Source: a virus. From it: a stretch of 26,155 nucleotides of DNA. The stretch spans positions 1-26,155 of the IMG/VR virus record IMGVR_UViG_3300025908_000008; one strand, 5' to 3'. The position numbers were made by a program, and so were the translations under genes. Of this stretch, positions 13,830 through 21,660 are shown one piece after another. Below the pieces are notes generated by a model, which searched no databases, was not told where the DNA came from, and worked only from the letters and a program-made list of their open reading frames with translations. Every line of letters begins with the position of its first letter. Positions within the stretch are counted from its first letter, which is position 1.

Positions 13830-14498
13830 ATGGCTGCTAAGGCTTATTCGACCAAGGGGCTGCAAATCTGGCTGGGCGCGCCGGAGGCGCCTACCGCACT
13901 GGTGCCGACCGCGATCACTTCCGCGGCGCCGGCCGTTGTCACGGTGGCCAATACCGCCGTTAACGGCGACCTGGTCTATGTGACCAACAGCGGCTTTCCG
14001 GAGCTCGACGGGAAATGGTTTCCCGTTGGCGCCGCGAGCGCGACGGAATTCGAGCTCGTGGGATCCGACACGAGCGGCTCGACCGGCGCCCTGGCCGTGA
14101 CGCCGTCGATCGACTTGCACGCCAAGGGCGACGCTTTCGACCTGTCGTGCCTGTCGAAAACGATCACGTTTAACAGCGACGCGCCGGCGGCGATCCAGGC
14201 CGGCACGTATTGCGACCCGTCGCTGGCGATAACCTCGCCCATCATTCCGCCGACCACGATTGAGTTTGGCGGCAATATCAACGTCGCGGATCCTGCCTAT
14301 AAGGAATTGATCGACGCCGGCGAGGATGGATTGCAACGGCCGCTCGATATCCTGTTGCCGTTCGGCCAGGGCGATATCGTGGCGCCTGCGGTGGTTTCCC
14401 TGGTGACGTGGGATCTGCCGGTGGACGGCGTGCAAGGTTTCACGGCGACCGTCACATGCTCGAGCAAGCCGGCGCATCGCTTCGCCGCGGCGCCGTAA
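13830..14498 (+). CDS. Major tail tube protein
   Basis: ATG 13830 preceded by CGGAGGGCCGTAAA. The 222-residue product is beta-rich, beginning AAKAYSTKGLQIWLGAPEAPTALVPTAITSA and containing a small inserted domain (PAVVTVANTAVNGDLVYVTNSGFPELDGKWFPV), then SCLSKTITFNSDAPAAIQAGTYCDP and a C-terminal half ending GFTATVTCSSKP. Size and location, just before the frameshifted chaperone genes and tape measure, are those of the tube protein of siphoviruses. The inserted domain may be exposed on the tail surface. Confidence 0.75.
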   Translation: MAAKAYSTKGLQIWLGAPEAPTALVPTAITSAAPAVVTVANTAVNGDLVYVTNSGFPELDGKWFPVGAASATEFELVGSDTSGSTGALAVTPSIDLHAKGDAFDLSCLSKTITFNSDAPAAIQAGTYCDPSLAITSPIIPPTTIEFGGNINVADPAYKELIDAGEDGLQRPLDILLPFGQGDIVAPAVVSLVTWDLPVDGVQGFTATVTCSSKPAHRFAAAP

Positions 14499-14511
14499 GG
14501 GGAAAAGCAAC

Positions 14512-14895
14512 ATGGCAGAAACCAACGGACACGCGCCGCTCGAGCTGGCGCCGATCGCCGCGCCGACCGCGAGCGCCGAGGAATTCGACGCGCTCCTGGC
14601 CGGCCTTTTCGAGCCGCGCCTGGTGGAGCTCGCGCCAGGCCGGACGGTGGAGATTCGGCCGCTCATGCTCGAGGGCGCCGACGTGCTTTACAGCGGCCAG
14701 GCCGGCGGCGGCTCGAGCCTGCAACGGTTCATGTTGGCGCGTTGCGTCTACATCAACGGCCGGCCGCTGGGCGAGCTCGCCGGCCGTCTGCCGGTGGCCT
14801 GGGCTAATCGCCTGGTGCCGCTGGTGATGGAAGCCAACGGCATGGACACGACGCCGGCGGCCGGAGGCGGCGAAGCGATCGACCCAAAAGCCTGA
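14512..14895 (+). CDS. Tail assembly chaperone, zero-frame product (gpG-like)
   Basis: ATG 14512 has GTAAGGGGAAAAGCAAC upstream. The 127-residue product (EEFDALLAGLFEPRLVELAPGRTVEIRPLMLEGADVL, SLQRFMLARCVYINGRPLGELAGRLPVAWANRLVPLVMEANGMD) fits tail chaperones in size and place, which bind the tape measure during tail assembly. Just before its stop lies C CCA AAA (14883-14889), where a share of ribosomes can slip back one base to make the longer fusion described separately. Position between tube protein and tape measure is that of lambda G. Confidence 0.75.
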   Translation: MAETNGHAPLELAPIAAPTASAEEFDALLAGLFEPRLVELAPGRTVEIRPLMLEGADVLYSGQAGGGSSLQRFMLARCVYINGRPLGELAGRLPVAWANRLVPLVMEANGMDTTPAAGGGEAIDPKA

Positions 14896-15119
14896 AACGC
14901 TCCTGGCGCCTGGCGCAACACGGCCTGGCCGAGCTCCTGGGGGTCACTGTAGGGGAGTTGCGCCGGACCATGACGCTACCGGAATTCTTTTCCTGGCAAG
15001 CCTACAGCAAGGCGAAACAGCGCGAGGCGGCGAACGCGGCCGGCCGACCGGATCCGGCGACTCTGCCGGAGCTGGGCGCGCTGGGGCCGGCCGGCGTCGC
15101 CCAGGCGATTAGGGGGTGA
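14512..15119 (+). CDS. Tail assembly chaperone frameshift fusion (gpGT-like)
   Basis: Translation runs in the zero frame from 14512 to the AAA codon ending at 14889, slips -1 on C CCA AAA, and resumes with AGC at 14889, ending at TGA 15117-15119: 126 + 76 residues. The second frame is open across the whole interval, has no good ribosome-binding site or start near 14890, and encodes KRSWRLAQHGLAELLGVTVGELRRT and LPEFFSWQAYSKAKQREAA, closely resembling the T part of tail chaperones in other siphoviruses. Lambda uses the same device to set the G:GT ratio. The slip is predicted from sequence only. Confidence 0.8.
14883..14889 (+). promoter_or_regulatory. Predicted -1 ribosomal frameshift site
   Basis: The heptamer CCCAAAA is in the right phase (C CCA AAA) of the form X XXY YYZ, four bases ahead of the zero-frame stop at 14893-14895. 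The downstream sequence is GC-rich (CGCTCCTGGCGCCTGGCGC begins at 14898) and could form a stem that stimulates pausing. Confidence 0.8.
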
Positions 15120-15120
15120 C

Positions 15121-15609
15121 ATGGCACGCGCGACCATTTCCGGCCTCGAGGCGCTAAAGGCGGAGCTCCGCAAATTTCCCGACGCCGTCCAGGCTCGAGC
15201 GGTGGCAACCGGCGTGCGCAAGGCGGCCGGCAAGCTGCGCACGGCCGTGCGGCGCGCTGCCTATGCCAAGGTGGCCAAGGGATACAAGCGCAAGAATCGG
15301 CTGCGCTACGCGCTGCGATCGGCCGTAGGCAAGCGCGTGCAATTCAAGGGCAAGGCGTGGGTGGCGCTCAAGGCGGCGCCTGGCGAGAAGCGGACGCGCC
15401 ACTATTACAAAACGCTCGAGGTGGGCCGTAAGGCCTACACGAGCAAACGCCGCGGCGCCGTGGCCGGCTCTCCGCCCATGAAACCGTTTTTTGCCAAGAC
15501 GATCCGCGCCAACAGCGCGGCGACAATGCGGATCCTGATAACCGAAACGCAAAAGGCGATCGCCTACGAAGCCGGCAAGGCTTTCGCCCGATCGAAGGGA
15601 AGGCGTTAG
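15121..15609 (+). CDS. HK97 gp10-family protein
   Basis: ATG 15121 right after the fusion frame's stop. The 162-residue product has the family signature: an N-terminal helix (LEALKAELRKFPDAVQARAVATGVRKAAGKLRTAVRRAA), a basic region, and YTSKRRGAVAGSPPMKPFFAKTIRAN followed by a helix with the common ILITETQKAIAYEAGKAF. In HK97 gp10 acts at the head-tail junction and is usually encoded before the tube protein; here it follows the chaperones. Very basic (KGYKRKNRLR). Confidence 0.75.
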   Translation: MARATISGLEALKAELRKFPDAVQARAVATGVRKAAGKLRTAVRRAAYAKVAKGYKRKNRLRYALRSAVGKRVQFKGKAWVALKAAPGEKRTRHYYKTLEVGRKAYTSKRRGAVAGSPPMKPFFAKTIRANSAATMRILITETQKAIAYEAGKAFARSKGRR

Positions 15610-15612
15610 GCG

Positions 15613-17781
15613 ATGGCGGATTTTGCCGACCTTGTCGTTAAGCTCGAGCTGCAACAGGCGCAGTTTCAAAAGGGCATGGAACAGGCCGCGCGCTCCATGG
15701 CGCGTGTCCAGCAAAACGCCAAGGGCGCGCAAAGCGCGATGGGCGGCCTCGAGGCCAGTCTAACCGGCGTCGCCCAGGCGGCCGCGGCCGTGGGCACGGC
15801 GTTTGCCGCGATCAAAACAATTCAGGCGATCACGACGGCGGCCGACCAAATCCGCAACCTGCAAGGCTCGTTTACCGCGCTGACCGGATCCGCCGAGCGC
15901 GCAAACGACATGATGATTCGAATTTTCGGAGTCGTGGCGCGCACTGGCGTTCCGCTCGACGCCGCGGCGAGCTCCATGCAGCGACTCACAATCGCCATGG
16001 GATCAATGGGCGCGAGCAACGCGCAAATTGAGAAGGTAGCCGAAACCTTTATTCAACTGGGCAAGGTGGGCGGCTCGAGCGCCGCCGAGACGGCCGCGGC
16101 GCTGCAACAGCTAGGCCAGGCGCTCGCCAGCGGCAAGCTGGGCGGCGATGAGCTCAAATCGATTCGGGAAAATGCGCCGCTGGTGGCCGAAGCGATCGCC
16201 CAGGCTATAGGCGTGACCAGCGGCCAACTCAAACAACTGGGCGAGGATGGCAAGCTAACCTCCGACGTTGTCGCCAACGCGCTGATAGCGGCGAGCGACA
16301 AGGCGGCCGCCGGTTTTGCGAAACTGCCGCAAAGCCTCGAGCAAGCAACTAACAAGATGCTGGCCCAGGCCACGCTCGCCGCGGCGGAATTCGACCGCGT
16401 GGGCGGCACGACGTCGACCCTGGTAACGAGCGTTGGTTTTGTGGAGGCCACGCTTAAACGCTGGACGGAGGAATTGCGCGCCAGCAATAGCGAGCTCAAT
16501 ACGTCGCAAATCCTGGTGGAGTCGGTAAACGACCTGATGAAGCTGGCCGCGGTGGCGTTCGTGGCCGTGTCGTTCGCGCTCGAGCAAATCGTCAAGCGGA
16601 CGGCGTTTTGGGCCGAGCAAATCAAGCTCATTGTGCAAATGGACTGGGACGGCGTCATTGCCAGCTCCGACCGTTTCCGCCAACAGCTCGAGGCCAGCGC
16701 CGACGCCGCGAATCGCACGATTGAGGCGCTGTTGCGCGCCAAGCAAGTGGCGCCGTTCGGTCCGGCATCCGGCGGCGCCGAGGAAACCGGCGGCCAGCCG
16801 CTGGTCAAGGGCCGGCCGCTCAAGGCGCCGCCAGGAACCGGCGGCGCCGGCGGCAAGGGCAACGCCGAAAAAGAGGCGGAGCAACTGAAAAAGCGCGGCG
16901 AGGCGCTGGCGGCCGCCGTCGACTCGCAAGAGGCCTATAACCAAAAGCTGCGCGAATACGACGAGCTGTTGGGTAAGGGCGCGATTAGCCAGGAAGTTTT
17001 CGAGAAGGCGGTGGCCAAGGCGAACAGGGAACGCACGGCGGAGGGCGACGCCATTAAGGCGCTGGTCGACCCCTACGAAGCGCATCGCCAGGCGATGGAG
17101 AAAATTAACGAGCTCTACCGGCAAGGCGCGATCGAAATAGAGCACTGGCTGGCGATGAAGGAAAAAATTGACAAAGAGCTCAAGGACAAAAAGGGCGACG
17201 ACAAAGACTCGTTTGAAAATCAGCTAAAGCGGCTCGAGGAGGATGCGGCCAAGGCGACCGGCACGGCGATCGGCGAATTTTTTGGCGACCTGATTCAAGG
17301 CTCGATGACGGCCGAACAGGCGTTTAAAAAGATGACGGACGCCATTTTGCAAAACCTGGCCAAGCTCCTGGCCGAATTCGCCGCGGCGCAAATCACAAAA
17401 GCGATTCTGTCGTTCCTGCCAGGCGCCGGCGGCGCCAGCGTCGCCGGCAACATGGCGCCTGGCGGCCTCATGCTGGCCTCGAGGCCGACCACGTGGAACG
17501 CCGCGGCGAGCCTGGCCGGACCGTTCGGCGCATCAACGCGCGCCGGCGCCGCGCCTGGTGAGACAACCGGCGGCGCCGCCAGCGGCTCGCCGTGGAATGT
17601 GACGATCAACAACAACGCGCCTGGCGTCGACGTGACGGCCAGGCCGCGCAATGACGGCGGCCTCGAGGTGGTGGTGGAGCGCGTGCGCTCGATGATGGCG
17701 CAAGACGTGGCGCGCGGCGGAAATCCGTTTTCGCGCTCGCTGGAAACGGCCTATGGCCTGGGCCGCGGTGCCAGCCGATGA
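15613..17781 (+). CDS. Tape measure protein
   Basis: 722 residues. The N-terminal half carries the tape-measure N-terminal domain: QNLQGSFTALTGSAERANDMM-type start, GVVARTGVPLDAAASSMQRL, SAAETAAALQQLGQALASGKLGGDELKSI, NAPLVAEAIAQAIGVTSGQLKQLGEDGKL. A hydrophobic segment (KLAAVAFVAVSFALEQIV) lies around residue 315. A Gly/Pro linker (PPGTGGAGGKGN) is followed by long charged coiled coils (AEKEAEQLKKRGEALAAAV, KELKDKKGDDKD), and the C terminus has a beta-helical or tip-binding region. If length scales as in lambda, the tail would be roughly 100 nm. It is the largest protein of the tail cluster except the tip protein. Confidence 0.9.
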   Translation: MADFADLVVKLELQQAQFQKGMEQAARSMARVQQNAKGAQSAMGGLEASLTGVAQAAAAVGTAFAAIKTIQAITTAADQIRNLQGSFTALTGSAERANDMMIRIFGVVARTGVPLDAAASSMQRLTIAMGSMGASNAQIEKVAETFIQLGKVGGSSAAETAAALQQLGQALASGKLGGDELKSIRENAPLVAEAIAQAIGVTSGQLKQLGEDGKLTSDVVANALIAASDKAAAGFAKLPQSLEQATNKMLAQATLAAAEFDRVGGTTSTLVTSVGFVEATLKRWTEELRASNSELNTSQILVESVNDLMKLAAVAFVAVSFALEQIVKRTAFWAEQIKLIVQMDWDGVIASSDRFRQQLEASADAANRTIEALLRAKQVAPFGPASGGAEETGGQPLVKGRPLKAPPGTGGAGGKGNAEKEAEQLKKRGEALAAAVDSQEAYNQKLREYDELLGKGAISQEVFEKAVAKANRERTAEGDAIKALVDPYEAHRQAMEKINELYRQGAIEIEHWLAMKEKIDKELKDKKGDDKDSFENQLKRLEEDAAKATGTAIGEFFGDLIQGSMTAEQAFKKMTDAILQNLAKLLAEFAAAQITKAILSFLPGAGGASVAGNMAPGGLMLASRPTTWNAAASLAGPFGASTRAGAAPGETTGGAASGSPWNVTINNNAPGVDVTARPRNDGGLEVVVERVRSMMAQDVARGGNPFSRSLETAYGLGRGASR

Positions 17782-18281
17782 GCATTAGTAACGAGCTCAA
17801 ACGGGTTTACGCGAGCGCGCCCAGCGATCGGCGCTATATCGAAACGCTCGACCTGTATCATCCGCGGTTCCCGCGCCGGTTTTTCATCGTTAACGACGTC
17901 CAGGCCTGGCAATTCCAATTGTCGGCCGGCGGCGGCCTGGTGCCGTTTTTGCCGGTGCCGTTTCACGTTCAAATGCCGACCGTCGACGGCAAGGGCCAGC
18001 AAGATATGCAAGTGCAAATCGACAATATCGGCCGCGAGGCAATGGACGCGATCGAAGCGGCGAGCGCGGATCCGACCATCAACATAACCACGACGCTTAG
18101 GATCTATCTCGACGTTGCCGGTTCGGCGCCGCAAATGGACCCGCCCATAACGCTGGCGCTGCAATCCGTCACTGTCGACGCCGGCGCGATCGTGGGCACG
18201 GCGACGCGCGCCGACGTGCTTAATCGACCGTTCCCGACGGAGCTCTATCGCGTCGACCTGTTCCCAGGCCTTAACCGATGA
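17778..18281 (+). CDS. DUF1833-type tail protein
   Basis: ATG 17778 overlaps the tape-measure stop. The 167-residue product follows the DUF1833 pattern: MSISNELKRVYASAPSDRRYIETLDLYHPRFP, then FIVNDVQAWQFQLSAGGGLVPFLPVPFHVQMPTVDGKGQQDMQVQIDNIGREAMD, then strands (TTTLRIYLDVAG, PITLALQSVTVD). This family lies after the tape measure in many siphoviruses and is thought to be a tail-tip component (distal tail protein). The molecular role here is inferred from position. Confidence 0.75.
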   Translation: MSISNELKRVYASAPSDRRYIETLDLYHPRFPRRFFIVNDVQAWQFQLSAGGGLVPFLPVPFHVQMPTVDGKGQQDMQVQIDNIGREAMDAIEAASADPTINITTTLRIYLDVAGSAPQMDPPITLALQSVTVDAGAIVGTATRADVLNRPFPTELYRVDLFPGLNR

Positions 18282-18293
18282 AAGGGGGCCGCC

Positions 18294-18458
18294 ATGAGCT
18301 GGCTATGGATCCTGATTCTTGTGTTGCTGGTGCTGGCGATCGCCGGCGCGCCGACCTGGCCCTATTCGCAGGCCTGGGGCCATGGCTGGGCGCCGAGCGG
18401 CGTGGGCCTGGTGCTGGTGCTGGTGCTGGTGGTGCTGTTGCTCACGGGGCGACTGTGA
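18294..18458 (+). CDS. DUF3309-type small membrane protein in the tail cluster
   Basis: ATG 18294 after AAAGGGGGCCGCC. The 54-residue product has two hydrophobic stretches (MSWLWILILVLLVLAIAG and GVGLVLVLVLVVLLLTGRL) around a conserved loop, APTWPYSQAWGHGWAPS, which is the DUF3309 pattern (LPTWPYSRSWGYGPSG). The family is common as small proteins of Rhizobiales and relatives; the function is unknown. Finding it inside a tail operon is unusual. The second helix is encoded by a run of GCTGGT repeats. Its stop overlaps the GTG of the NlpC/P60 gene. Two short helices also fit a holin-like role. Confidence 0.75.
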   Translation: MSWLWILILVLLVLAIAGAPTWPYSQAWGHGWAPSGVGLVLVLVLVVLLLTGRL

Positions 18459-18874
18459 GCCACGCCGGCGACCTGGCATGGCTAAACGATTATGTCGGCG
18501 TGCCATTCCTCGAGAACGGCCGCACGCGCGACGGCTGGGATTGCTGGGGCCTGGTGGTCGCCGTCTATCGCGATCGCCTGGGCCTCGAGCTGCCGGATTA
18601 TCAATGGCGGCCGCCGTTCGGCCCGCTCGAGAAACTGGCGGCGTTCGCGGTGGCGATCGACGGCGTCGACCAGGGCGAGCTCGCCGTGGAGCTCGAGGCG
18701 CCGGAGGCCTGGGCGATCGGCCTAGTTCGCGCCGATCGCCGGCCGTACCACGTGGGCCTGTCGATCGGCGCCGGCGTGTTGCACGCGCAACGCTACGGCG
18801 GAACGGTCTATGAACCGTTGCGCCGGTTTGAAACCGCATACCAGGGGGTCAAATGGTTCCGCTGGCGGCGCTGA
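18455..18874 (+). CDS. NlpC/P60 tail-tip peptidoglycan hydrolase
   Basis: The start is GTG at 18455, overlapping the previous TGA. The 139-residue product is a C40 peptidase: Cys30 in DGWDCWGLVVAVY is the nucleophile, His99 in RPYHVGLSIG is the general base, and His110 in GVLHAQRYGG may complete the triad. Such domains (lambda gpK-like) cut the peptide part of peptidoglycan so that the tail can pass through the wall. It precedes the tip protein as in lambda-like tails. Start by GTGA coupling is the best supported choice, giving a normal domain length. Confidence 0.85.
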   Translation: MSHAGDLAWLNDYVGVPFLENGRTRDGWDCWGLVVAVYRDRLGLELPDYQWRPPFGPLEKLAAFAVAIDGVDQGELAVELEAPEAWAIGLVRADRRPYHVGLSIGAGVLHAQRYGGTVYEPLRRFETAYQGVKWFRWRR

Positions 18875-21114
18875 TCTTTCGGCAAAACCCGCTCTCGACG
18901 CGCGACGATATCGTGGCGGCGCTCGAGCCTGGCGCCGTGCCGTTTGACTGGCTGGCCGAACATTATCCGAACGGCTGCGGCCGCAAGGTTTGGCACTATC
19001 ACAATGCCGAGCTGATCGACGCCGACTCGCCTGACTACCTCGAGCGGCCGGTGCAAGCCGGCGACGTCGTGCATCTGGTGACGTTCCCAGGCGAGCCAAT
19101 TTCGATAACCACGATTCTCGTTACGGCGCTGGTGACGGCCGCCGTATCCGCCGCGGTATCTATCGGCCTGTCGCTGTTGTTCCCCAAACCAACCGCGCCA
19201 AGTGCGGCGACGCCAGGGGGCAGCAATCCGGCAAACCCCGCTTACAACGTGCGCTCGAGGCAAAACATTGCGCGCCTGGGCGAGCCGGTGCCGGCGATCT
19301 ATGGCCGCGTGATCGCGACGCCGGATCTTTGCGCGTCGCCCTATGCCATGTATGAGGCCGGAACGCGCGGTATGTGGGTCGACTTGCTCATGTGCCTGGG
19401 CCATGGCGATTTCGACGTCCATCAAGTGTTCGTAGGCGAGAGCGAGGCCGACCAAATCGAAGGCGGCGCCGCGCGCTGGATTGTTGTTCCGCCGTCCGTG
19501 CACGGCGGCGGCTTTGGCTCGCTAATGGGCATCGCCCAGGCGGCCGGCTGGGAACAAGGTTTCATCGAAAACGCCTACGTATCGCAAGAGATAGGCGAGC
19601 AACGGTTCACCGACCAAGGCGACGCGAGCGGCTTTTATCGCCTGGGCCGCGCCGGCGTGGTCATGGGTAGCCAGCTCTGGATTTTGCTCGAGTGGCCGCG
19701 CGGCCTCTATCAAATGCCGGACTGGGGCCAGCCGATCGGCACGTGGGTTGACTGGGACGTTTACGTTGATGAGGCCGACGCCGACGGCCGGCCGGTGCCT
19801 GGCACGCGCCAGGAATTCAATTTTAGTTTCAACGCTGCCGTGATCGACCCTGTCCGGCGAATGGACGCGATCTATTTAGGCCGCAACGCCGCCTGGCTGG
19901 TGAAAATCTATCGCCGCACGGTGAAGGAACCGAACGGCGACGAGCAAAACGAATTTTTTTGGCGCGCCTGTTTCCTGGCGTGCGCCCATCCGCCTGGCGT
20001 GGCCTACGGCAACACGACTCTGTTGATGGTGCGCCTATTTGCCGAGCAAGTGGCCTCGAGCGCCGATCGCCTGGTGCGCGTGGAGCTCACGCGGCGCCTG
20101 CCGCATGTCGACGGATCCGGCGACGCGCCGTCGACGTCGCCGGCCGACGCGTTTGCCGACGTCTATTGCAACGGCGTCTATGGCGGCCGCCGGCCGCGCG
20201 CCGAGCTCGACCAGGTGCGACTCAATCAACTGGGCGCCTACTGGGGCGGCTATCAATTCAACGCCGTTTATACCCAGCGCACGACGGTATGGGAGGCGCT
20301 CACGCAAACCGTGCAAGGCGTCGCGGCGGCGCCGCTGCCGGTGGCCGGCGCCATGTCGATCGTGCAAGACGGCGTGCGGCCGGTCCGCTCAATGCTGTTT
20401 ACGGAACAGAACATTGTTAAGAGCTCGTTTCAGCTCGCCTACCATTTCGAGCCGACCGGCGCGCCGGACGGAATCGAAATCGAATACGTCGACCCCAACA
20501 CATGGTCGCCGGCTTATGTGCGCTATCCGGCCTCGAGCCTGTCGCCCGATCGGATCAACCTGTTTGGCTGTTCGGATCCGGTGCAAGCGGCCCAGGTGGC
20601 GCGCCTGCAATGGCAGCGCCGGCAATTGCTGCGGCGCCTGGTGACGTTTGAAACCGAGCTCGAGGGCCTCATACCGAATCCAGGCGAGCGCATTGCCGTT
20701 GCCCATACGCTGCCGCGCTGGGGCGTGTCCGGCCTGGTGAAATCCGTTGCCTTCGATGGCGTCAATATCGACCTAGACCGCGCGTTGCCGTGGGATGAGG
20801 TAGCGCCGCCCTGGTACATGATGTTTCGCGATCAATGGAGCGGCGCCAGCGCGATCGTGCAAGCGACGCCAGGCGCCGGCGCAAACCAGGCCACGCTCTC
20901 GAGCTCGCCCTGGGGGCCAGGCCAAGGCTGGCAACTGGGCAACACGCAAGAGCGCACGCATTTTGCCTGGGGCGATGGCTCGCGCGTGATTAAGGATTTC
21001 ACGCTGACGGCGTTGTCGCCCAAGGGCGGAAAAACGGTGGGCGTTGAAGGCGTGATTTATGAGCCTGGCGTCTATGACCAAACCCTGTATTTCCTCGCCG
21101 GAGCGGTGCCGTAA
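18853..21114 (+). CDS. Tail tip / host-specificity protein, gpJ-like
   Basis: ATG 18853 has CAGGGGGTCAA upstream and overlaps the hydrolase gene by 22 bp. The 753-residue product has an N-terminal beta-grasp, gpI-like region (residues 1-80, ending AGDVVHLVTFPGEPI), a hydrophobic Ala/Val helix (ITTILVTALVTAAVSAAVSIG), then NPANPAYNVRSRQNIARLGEPVPAIYGRVI, the classical tail-tip J start. The middle carries DGDFDVHQVFVGES-type tip folds (LCLGHGDFDVHQVFVGESEA) and the C terminus ends in beta-rich domains. This protein forms the tail tip below the tape measure and usually sets host range. It appears to fuse gpI- and gpJ-type parts. Confidence 0.85.
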   Translation: MVPLAALIFRQNPLSTRDDIVAALEPGAVPFDWLAEHYPNGCGRKVWHYHNAELIDADSPDYLERPVQAGDVVHLVTFPGEPISITTILVTALVTAAVSAAVSIGLSLLFPKPTAPSAATPGGSNPANPAYNVRSRQNIARLGEPVPAIYGRVIATPDLCASPYAMYEAGTRGMWVDLLMCLGHGDFDVHQVFVGESEADQIEGGAARWIVVPPSVHGGGFGSLMGIAQAAGWEQGFIENAYVSQEIGEQRFTDQGDASGFYRLGRAGVVMGSQLWILLEWPRGLYQMPDWGQPIGTWVDWDVYVDEADADGRPVPGTRQEFNFSFNAAVIDPVRRMDAIYLGRNAAWLVKIYRRTVKEPNGDEQNEFFWRACFLACAHPPGVAYGNTTLLMVRLFAEQVASSADRLVRVELTRRLPHVDGSGDAPSTSPADAFADVYCNGVYGGRRPRAELDQVRLNQLGAYWGGYQFNAVYTQRTTVWEALTQTVQGVAAAPLPVAGAMSIVQDGVRPVRSMLFTEQNIVKSSFQLAYHFEPTGAPDGIEIEYVDPNTWSPAYVRYPASSLSPDRINLFGCSDPVQAAQVARLQWQRRQLLRRLVTFETELEGLIPNPGERIAVAHTLPRWGVSGLVKSVAFDGVNIDLDRALPWDEVAPPWYMMFRDQWSGASAIVQATPGAGANQATLSSSPWGPGQGWQLGNTQERTHFAWGDGSRVIKDFTLTALSPKGGKTVGVEGVIYEPGVYDQTLYFLAGAVP

Positions 21115-21647
21115 TGGCCGAGCAAATCACCTATCCGACTGAATTCCGATGCGCTCAAATCGCAAACTACCGCGTGGCCGTCGACATGGGCGTGTTGCGG
21201 ACGCCGATGGATTCCGGCCTGCCGCGCCAGCGCCGGCTCTATCGCACCATGCCGCACACGTTCCAGCTCGAATTCATAATGACCGTGCCGGAGCTGGGCG
21301 CCTGGCAACGGTGGGTTAACGCTCACGCTTACGACTATTTCACGATGGGCAAACTCGAGTCGTATTTCGCCGGCGTCATGGGCGAGATAGCGACGCCGCA
21401 TAGCGTGCGGTTCACTGGCAATCTGGAATACGACAATCCGGTTTATGGATGGGTGCGCGTGCGCGTGCCGGCGGAGCTCGACCCGCTGCAACCGTTCCCT
21501 GGGCCGATTGAGCCGACAAACCTTTGGGTGATCGGCGGAACGCCGCCGGCGCCGAGTCCCAACAACGTGATAGCCGGCACGCCGCCGGCGCCAGCGCCGG
21601 ACTGGCTAATCGCCGGAACGCCGGCTTATCCGGCGGCCGTGATTTAG
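21114..21647 (+). CDS. Tail-associated protein with C-terminal Pro-rich repeats
   Basis: ATG 21114 overlaps the tip-protein stop. Residues 1-130 form a globular domain (FRCAQIANYRVAVDMGVLRTPMDSGLPRQRRLYRTMPHTFQLEF, LGAWQRWVNAHAYDYFTM), similar in style to small tail-tip proteins. Residues 137-174 hold three copies of a (V/L)I(G/A)GTP-type unit followed by PAP-rich spacers, a probable extended linker. Between tip protein and fibre it could connect the two. No family recognised. Confidence 0.6.
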   Translation: MAEQITYPTEFRCAQIANYRVAVDMGVLRTPMDSGLPRQRRLYRTMPHTFQLEFIMTVPELGAWQRWVNAHAYDYFTMGKLESYFAGVMGEIATPHSVRFTGNLEYDNPVYGWVRVRVPAELDPLQPFPGPIEPTNLWVIGGTPPAPSPNNVIAGTPPAPAPDWLIAGTPAYPAAVI

Positions 21648-21660
21648 GGGAGCTCGAGCG

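Noticed and set aside
16255-17145. Minus-strand open frame opposite the tape measure gene
   Set aside because: Shadow frame; the forward frame has a clear tape-measure domain.
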